A stretch of 64,000 nt of DNA from positions 123,156 through 187,155 of the forward strand of contig NZ_JBPUSJ010000009.1 in the NCBI RefSeq assembly GCF_051851475.1, written 5' to 3'. Every line of letters starts with the position of its first letter. The stretch's first letter is position 1. This document shows, piece by piece, positions 60,310 through 64,000 of this stretch. Under the pieces are notes generated by a model. The model was not told the origin of the DNA and made no database searches. It worked only from the letters and a program-made list of their open reading frames with translations. The position numbers and the translations under genes were made by a program. The DNA comes from Carboxylicivirga taeanensis. GTDB lineage: Bacteria > Bacteroidota > Bacteroidia > Bacteroidales > Marinilabiliaceae.

Positions 60310-63291
60310 ATGCTTACCAACTGCCATTCATACTACAGTTTTAAATACGGCACCATCTCCACCGAGGATTTGATTAAGGTGCTGATTCATCATGGATACA
60401 CCACTTTTGCACTCACCGATATTAACAACACGGCTGCCAGCATCGATTTTGTGCGCCTGGCCGCCCAGCATAACATCCGGCCAGTGGTGGGCGTTGATTT
60501 TCGCAATGGCACTCAACAGCAATACGTGGTGCTGGCCAAAAACAATGCCGGTTTCCGGGAAATTAACGAATACCTCACCCCTCACCTGCACGAGAAAGTC
60601 AATTTTGATTCGCATGCGCCATCTTTTGATAATGCCTATGTTATCTACCCGTTCACCTATGCCAATGATGAACTGCGCGACAATGAATACATTGGCATCT
60701 CGCCGGAGGAGTTAAAACAGCTGCCTTTTTCTCCGTGGAAAAACCGTTTGGATAAACTGGTCATCAAACACACCTGCACCTTTCGCAACAAGCACGACTA
60801 CAATGCACATCGCCTGCTGCGGGCCATTGATAACAACACCCTGCTGAGCAAACTTCCGCAGTGTGAACAAGCCTCCGAAACGGATACCATCCTGCCTTAT
60901 GAGGAGTTGATGAATCGCTTTGCGGCCTATCCGCAGCTCATTGAAAACACCAACCTCTTGCTGAACTCGTGCAGCATCGATTTTAGCTTTGGTACCAACA
61001 AAAACAAGCAGGTTTTCACCCGCAATAAACAAGCTGACTTTGAACTGCTGAAACAGCGCTGTGAAGAAGGACTTGCCTATCGTTTCCCGCACCCAAACGA
61101 GACGGTTATCAAGCGCATGCACAAAGAGCTGGAAGTGATACGCGACCTGGGATTTTGCGCCTACTTTCTGGTGACACTCGATATTATTGACTACGCCCGC
61201 CGCCAAGGCTATTACTACATTGGCCGGGGCAGTGGCGCCAACAGCTTACTGGCTTATCTGCTGCGCATCACCAACGTAGATCCCATCGATCTGGATTTGT
61301 ATTTCGAACGTTTCATCAACCCTTTCCGCCAATCGCCACCCGATTTTGACATTGACTTTTCGTGGACCGACCGCGATGATGTAACCCGCTACATATTCGA
61401 AACTTATGGCTACGACCATGTGGCATTATTGGGCAGCTACGTGACCTTCAAATACAAATCAGCCATCCGGGAGATAGCCAAAGTGTTTGGCTTGCCCGAT
61501 GACGAAATCGTGGCCCTGCAGCAAAACCCGTCGGTGGCAACCAGTACCAAATACGGCCAATGGGTTATCAAATACAGCCAGTTCATCGATGGTTTTCCCA
61601 GCCACTGCAGCATTCACTCCAGTGGCATCATCATCTCCGAAGAGCCAATGAGCAGCTACTCATCCACCGAGCTGCTGCCCAAAGGGTTTCCGTCCACTCA
61701 GTTCGACATGTATATTGCCGAAGATGTAGGCCTCCATAAGTTTGACATACTGAGCCAAAGAGGACTCAGCAAAATTAAAGATGCGCTGAACATCATCCGT
61801 GAAAATACAGGCACTGAGATTGATATTGATAACATCGAGCGCCTTAAGCACGATGAGCAGATTAAGGAACTACTGAAAGTGGGAAAAGCCATTGGCTGTT
61901 TCTATGTGGAATCGCCAGCCATGCGCATGCTGCTCACCAAACTCAAAGCCGATGACTACCTGCGACTGGTGGCCGCCAGCTCCATCATTCGTCCGGGAGT
62001 TGCCAAAAGCGGTATGATGCGCGAATACATCCTGCGCTTTCAGGATGAGCAACGACGCGAACAAGCTCGGAACGACCTGCCCGAACTGTATAAGCTGCTG
62101 GAAGAAACCTATGGGGTAATGGTGTATCAGGAGGACGTGATTAAAGTGGCTCACTACTTTGCCGGCTTATCGCTGGACGAAGCCGATGTACTGCGCCGCG
62201 GCATGTCGTGGAAGTTCAGGCAGCGTAACGAATTCTGGAAAGTGCGTGATAAATTCTTTAGCAACTGCCGTAACAAAGGCTACGCCGAACAAACCATCTC
62301 CGATATCTGGCGACAGATCGAAAGTTTCGCCAACTACGCCTTTGCCAAAGGACACTCGGCCAGCTACGCCGTAGAAAGCTACCAGGCCCTGTTTCTCAAA
62401 GCCTATTTCCCCCGCGAATACATGGTGGCCACCCTCAATAATGGCGGTGGTTTTTACCGGGCCGAGCTCTACCTGCACGAAGCGCGCATGCATGGTGCCA
62501 TTATTGAAGCGCCCTGTGTCAACCGCAGCGACTGGCCCTGCACCATGCAAGGCAAGCACCTGTTTTTAGGCTTCTTCATGCTTTTTGGACTGGAAAAAAA
62601 GTCGGTAGAGATGCTGCTTAACGAGCGTGGCCTGTTTGGCCAATTTCACGACTTGAGTGATTTCGTTACCCGCGTGCCTGTTTCACTGGAGCAGCTATTG
62701 ATACTGATTCGTATTGATGCCTTCCGTTTTACCGGAAAAACAAAGAAAGAACTGCTTTGGGAGGCTCATTACCTCTTAGGCCACGCCAAAGTAACCAAAC
62801 CAGAGCCCACTCTTTTCCAGACAAGAACCAAAGAGTTTGAACTGCCGGTTTTATGGGAGCATGAGCTGGAAGATGCCTTTGACGAGCTGGAGCTACTGGG
62901 GTTCCCGCTAACATCGCCCTTTGCTCTTTTGGAGAAACAAATTCCCAGCCTGCTTAAAGCAGCCGATTTAGCACACTGCATCAATCAAACTGTAGCAATC
63001 GTGGGCTATTTAATCACCCGCAAACCCACACGTACCAGCAGTGGCGAAAGCATGTCGTTTGGCACTTTTCTGGACATCGATGGCTACTGGCTCGACACCG
63101 TTCACTTTGCCGATTCGTTTAAACGCTATCCGTTTCGCGGCCCGGGCTGTTATCTTATACGAGGAAAAGTAGTGGAAGAATATGGGTTTATTAGTGTCGA
63201 AGTAAATCAACTATATCGATTGAATAATAAAAGCTTAGAGGAAAATACGAGGTTAAAGAAAACGGAAAACAGAGCGATGTTACCTGCTTAG
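60310..63291 (+). CDS. DNA polymerase III alpha subunit, short (DnaE2/ImuC-like)
   Basis: 993 residues, shorter than replicative DnaE (about 1160). The PHP domain starts LTNCHSYYSFKYGTIS; the first of the usual metal His residues is replaced by Asn, so exonuclease activity is doubtful. The palm catalytic Asp residues are seen in PPDFDIDFSWTDRDDV and the third in VGLHKFDILSQRGL, so polymerase activity should be intact. Fingers, a beta-clamp-binding region and a C-terminal OB domain (TVAIVGYLITRKPTRT) follow. Gene order repressor, dinB, dnaE resembles mutagenesis cassettes; its role in damage tolerance is inferred. Confidence 0.9.
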   Translation: MLTNCHSYYSFKYGTISTEDLIKVLIHHGYTTFALTDINNTAASIDFVRLAAQHNIRPVVGVDFRNGTQQQYVVLAKNNAGFREINEYLTPHLHEKVNFDSHAPSFDNAYVIYPFTYANDELRDNEYIGISPEELKQLPFSPWKNRLDKLVIKHTCTFRNKHDYNAHRLLRAIDNNTLLSKLPQCEQASETDTILPYEELMNRFAAYPQLIENTNLLLNSCSIDFSFGTNKNKQVFTRNKQADFELLKQRCEEGLAYRFPHPNETVIKRMHKELEVIRDLGFCAYFLVTLDIIDYARRQGYYYIGRGSGANSLLAYLLRITNVDPIDLDLYFERFINPFRQSPPDFDIDFSWTDRDDVTRYIFETYGYDHVALLGSYVTFKYKSAIREIAKVFGLPDDEIVALQQNPSVATSTKYGQWVIKYSQFIDGFPSHCSIHSSGIIISEEPMSSYSSTELLPKGFPSTQFDMYIAEDVGLHKFDILSQRGLSKIKDALNIIRENTGTEIDIDNIERLKHDEQIKELLKVGKAIGCFYVESPAMRMLLTKLKADDYLRLVAASSIIRPGVAKSGMMREYILRFQDEQRREQARNDLPELYKLLEETYGVMVYQEDVIKVAHYFAGLSLDEADVLRRGMSWKFRQRNEFWKVRDKFFSNCRNKGYAEQTISDIWRQIESFANYAFAKGHSASYAVESYQALFLKAYFPREYMVATLNNGGGFYRAELYLHEARMHGAIIEAPCVNRSDWPCTMQGKHLFLGFFMLFGLEKKSVEMLLNERGLFGQFHDLSDFVTRVPVSLEQLLILIRIDAFRFTGKTKKELLWEAHYLLGHAKVTKPEPTLFQTRTKEFELPVLWEHELEDAFDELELLGFPLTSPFALLEKQIPSLLKAADLAHCINQTVAIVGYLITRKPTRTSSGESMSFGTFLDIDGYWLDTVHFADSFKRYPFRGPGCYLIRGKVVEEYGFISVEVNQLYRLNNKSLEENTRLKKTENRAMLPA

Positions 63292-63338
63292 CCAGTCGCT
63301 CAACCAGCATCGCATCGAGCCGTAGCAATATCCGAAAA

Positions 63339-63752
63339 ATGCGAAGCCGGTGTGATGGTTATCAATCCCCAAAAGCAGCTCACATTAGCTTCCTCATACT
63401 GGTTTCCCCTTTCGCCAAAGGGGATTACATATCATTGCGCAGCTGTTACATTGGGCTGCGCAAGCGGGAAGATCCATTGCGCAGCTGGGAAAATGGATTG
63501 CGCAGTGGGTACGATGCATTGCGCGGTCAGCACAATGGATTGCGCAAACGGTACAATCGACTGAGAGGATGGAACAATCCATTGCGGGATGGAGCCATTA
63601 CGTTGCGGAGTCAGTCCAATACAATGAGAACTCAGTCCGTTACTGCGCGCTTTCATAATAAAATCAGCAATGTCAATTCCCCTGAAATAATTCATATATG
63701 TCAGTCCAGAACCTCGCCCATTTTATCCGAGGAGAACACGCCTGACGCGTAA
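63339..63752 (+). CDS. Doubtful repeat-bearing frame (137 codons)
   Basis: Ten 7-residue units of the type LRxxxxx (for example LRSWENG, LRSGYDA, LRGQHNG) fill the middle. It lies after dnaE and its stop codon lies right at the edge of the group II intron. Because the underlying DNA unit is 21 bases, several other frames on both strands are open too, so openness is not evidence of translation. No start signal or family supports it. Confidence 0.2.
   Translation: MRSRCDGYQSPKAAHISFLILVSPFAKGDYISLRSCYIGLRKREDPLRSWENGLRSGYDALRGQHNGLRKRYNRLRGWNNPLRDGAITLRSQSNTMRTQSVTARFHNKISNVNSPEIIHICQSRTSPILSEENTPDA
63435..63644 (+). repeat. Minisatellite: ten 21-bp units
   Basis: Ten consecutive 21-base units, each beginning near TTGCGCAG (for example at 63435, 63456, 63477, 63498), becoming more degenerate toward the right. 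The unit is a multiple of three, so it gives 7-residue repeats in every frame. Units are contiguous without spacers, which excludes a CRISPR array. Confidence 0.9.
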
Positions 63753-64000
63753 TCGGGTAGATGGCCAGTGAGAAAATAAATCTCACTGGTACACCTCACA
63801 CACCACCCGGCATACGGATCCGTACCAAGGCGGTTCATCAATCACACTCGTACCTGCTTATAATAATCGGAAAGAAAAATATATCCAGCTCGTTTTAAAC
63901 GCTCATTGGTTATACTGGAAGCAAGAATCGGACTATTAGAAGTTCGCCAAAAAGTGTCTTGATACTTCTCAAAAAATGTCTTGATGCTTTTCAAAAAGTG
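63752..64000 (-). mobile_element. 3' end of a group II (class C) intron
   Basis: On the minus strand the end of a reading frame is followed by GAACCGCC (63836-63829), then a palindrome TACGGATCCGTA and GGGTGGTG (63808-63801). The outer strands pair ACCGCC with GGTGGT and hold a CGC triad, as in group IIC domain V. A hairpin CCAGTGAGA/TCTCACTGG and the end CTACCCGATT follow, closely like the usual 3' end of class C introns. The 5' part lies beyond the window. Confidence 0.7.
63842..64000 (-). CDS. C-terminal fragment of intron-encoded reverse transcriptase (partial)
   Basis: The last 52 residues of a frame open through the right window edge, ending NERLKRAGYIFLSDYYKQVRV. It stops just before the intron domain V, where group IIC intron-encoded reverse transcriptase/maturase genes end. 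The fragment is too short to recognise by sequence alone, so the call rests on position. The remainder lies beyond 64000. Confidence 0.5.
   Translation of the reverse strand, partial: HFLKSIKTFFEKYQDTFWRTSNSPILASSITNERLKRAGYIFLSDYYKQVRV

Noticed and set aside
63352..63564. Cys-Ala heptad protein in a second frame of the minisatellite
   Set aside because: The 21-base period makes every frame repetitive; nothing selects this frame over others.
63435..63644. CRISPR array
   Set aside because: The 21-base units are contiguous without spacers, are degenerate, and no cas gene is near.

Overview
The window looks like chromosome from a Bacteroidota bacterium, most likely a Bacteroidales/Marinilabiliales-type anaerobe or microaerobe. 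This placement is inferred from gene content and not from a marker gene. The evidence is the promoter grammar (-7 element TAnnTTTG upstream of many genes), weak Shine-Dalgarno sites, a TonB-dependent receptor, gliding genes gldF/gldG, a PorE-like OmpA protein, a menaquinone cluster (menA-menC-menE), a flavodiiron protein and many SpII lipoproteins. No rRNA, tRNA or CRISPR array was recognised.

Layout. 1-4.8 kb: 3' part of a TonB-dependent receptor, a receiver-PP2C phosphatase and a solitary HsdR_N-type nuclease. 4.86-12.46 kb: an AT-rich integrated element bounded by a perfect 23-bp direct repeat. It carries two tyrosine recombinases, an overlapping pair of unknown genes (one soluble, one membrane), a RadC-like protein, a FISUMP lipoprotein, a winged-helix replication-type protein and two tiny genes. 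12.5-15 kb: queC-queE-queF, which make preQ1. 15-22 kb: OsmC, phosphoesterase, ppk1-sixA, mnmA-alaX, dnaN. 22-27 kb: a minus-strand operon surE-(98 aa)-lpxB-gldF-gldG. 27-37 kb: pheT, fprA, a SPOR lipoprotein, a TetR-like regulator, mltG, murB and a chemoreceptor. 37-45 kb: menA-menC-menE, a GH123-like lipoprotein, a C1 peptidase, a beta-barrel protein, folE and a carboxypeptidase-regulatory-like protein. 46-57 kb: a NagB/PIG-L fusion, a degenerate GH3/serine-hydrolase fusion, a CheY-like protein, a PorE-like protein, plsC, a ferredoxin-nitroreductase, a YkgJ-like protein, sfsA and small envelope proteins. 58-63.3 kb: an SOS-like mutagenesis cassette (S24 repressor, dinB, short dnaE). 63.4-64 kb: a 21-bp minisatellite and the 3' end of a group IIC intron on the minus strand.

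The main result is at the queCEF leader. The attachment core of the 7.6-kb element (4863-4885 and 12436-12458) is itself a hairpin, and at the queC side it is followed by an A-rich CTAGG tail. This arrangement resembles a preQ1-I riboswitch aptamer, and the operon downstream makes preQ1. The element therefore appears to have integrated into the riboswitch stem, much as other integrases use tRNA stem-loops. The old queC promoter (4838-4845) is now stranded on the far side of the element, and a promoter-like motif inside the right end (12331-12338) points at queC. The riboswitch identity is a hypothesis. The direct repeat, its position and the hairpin are read directly from the sequence.
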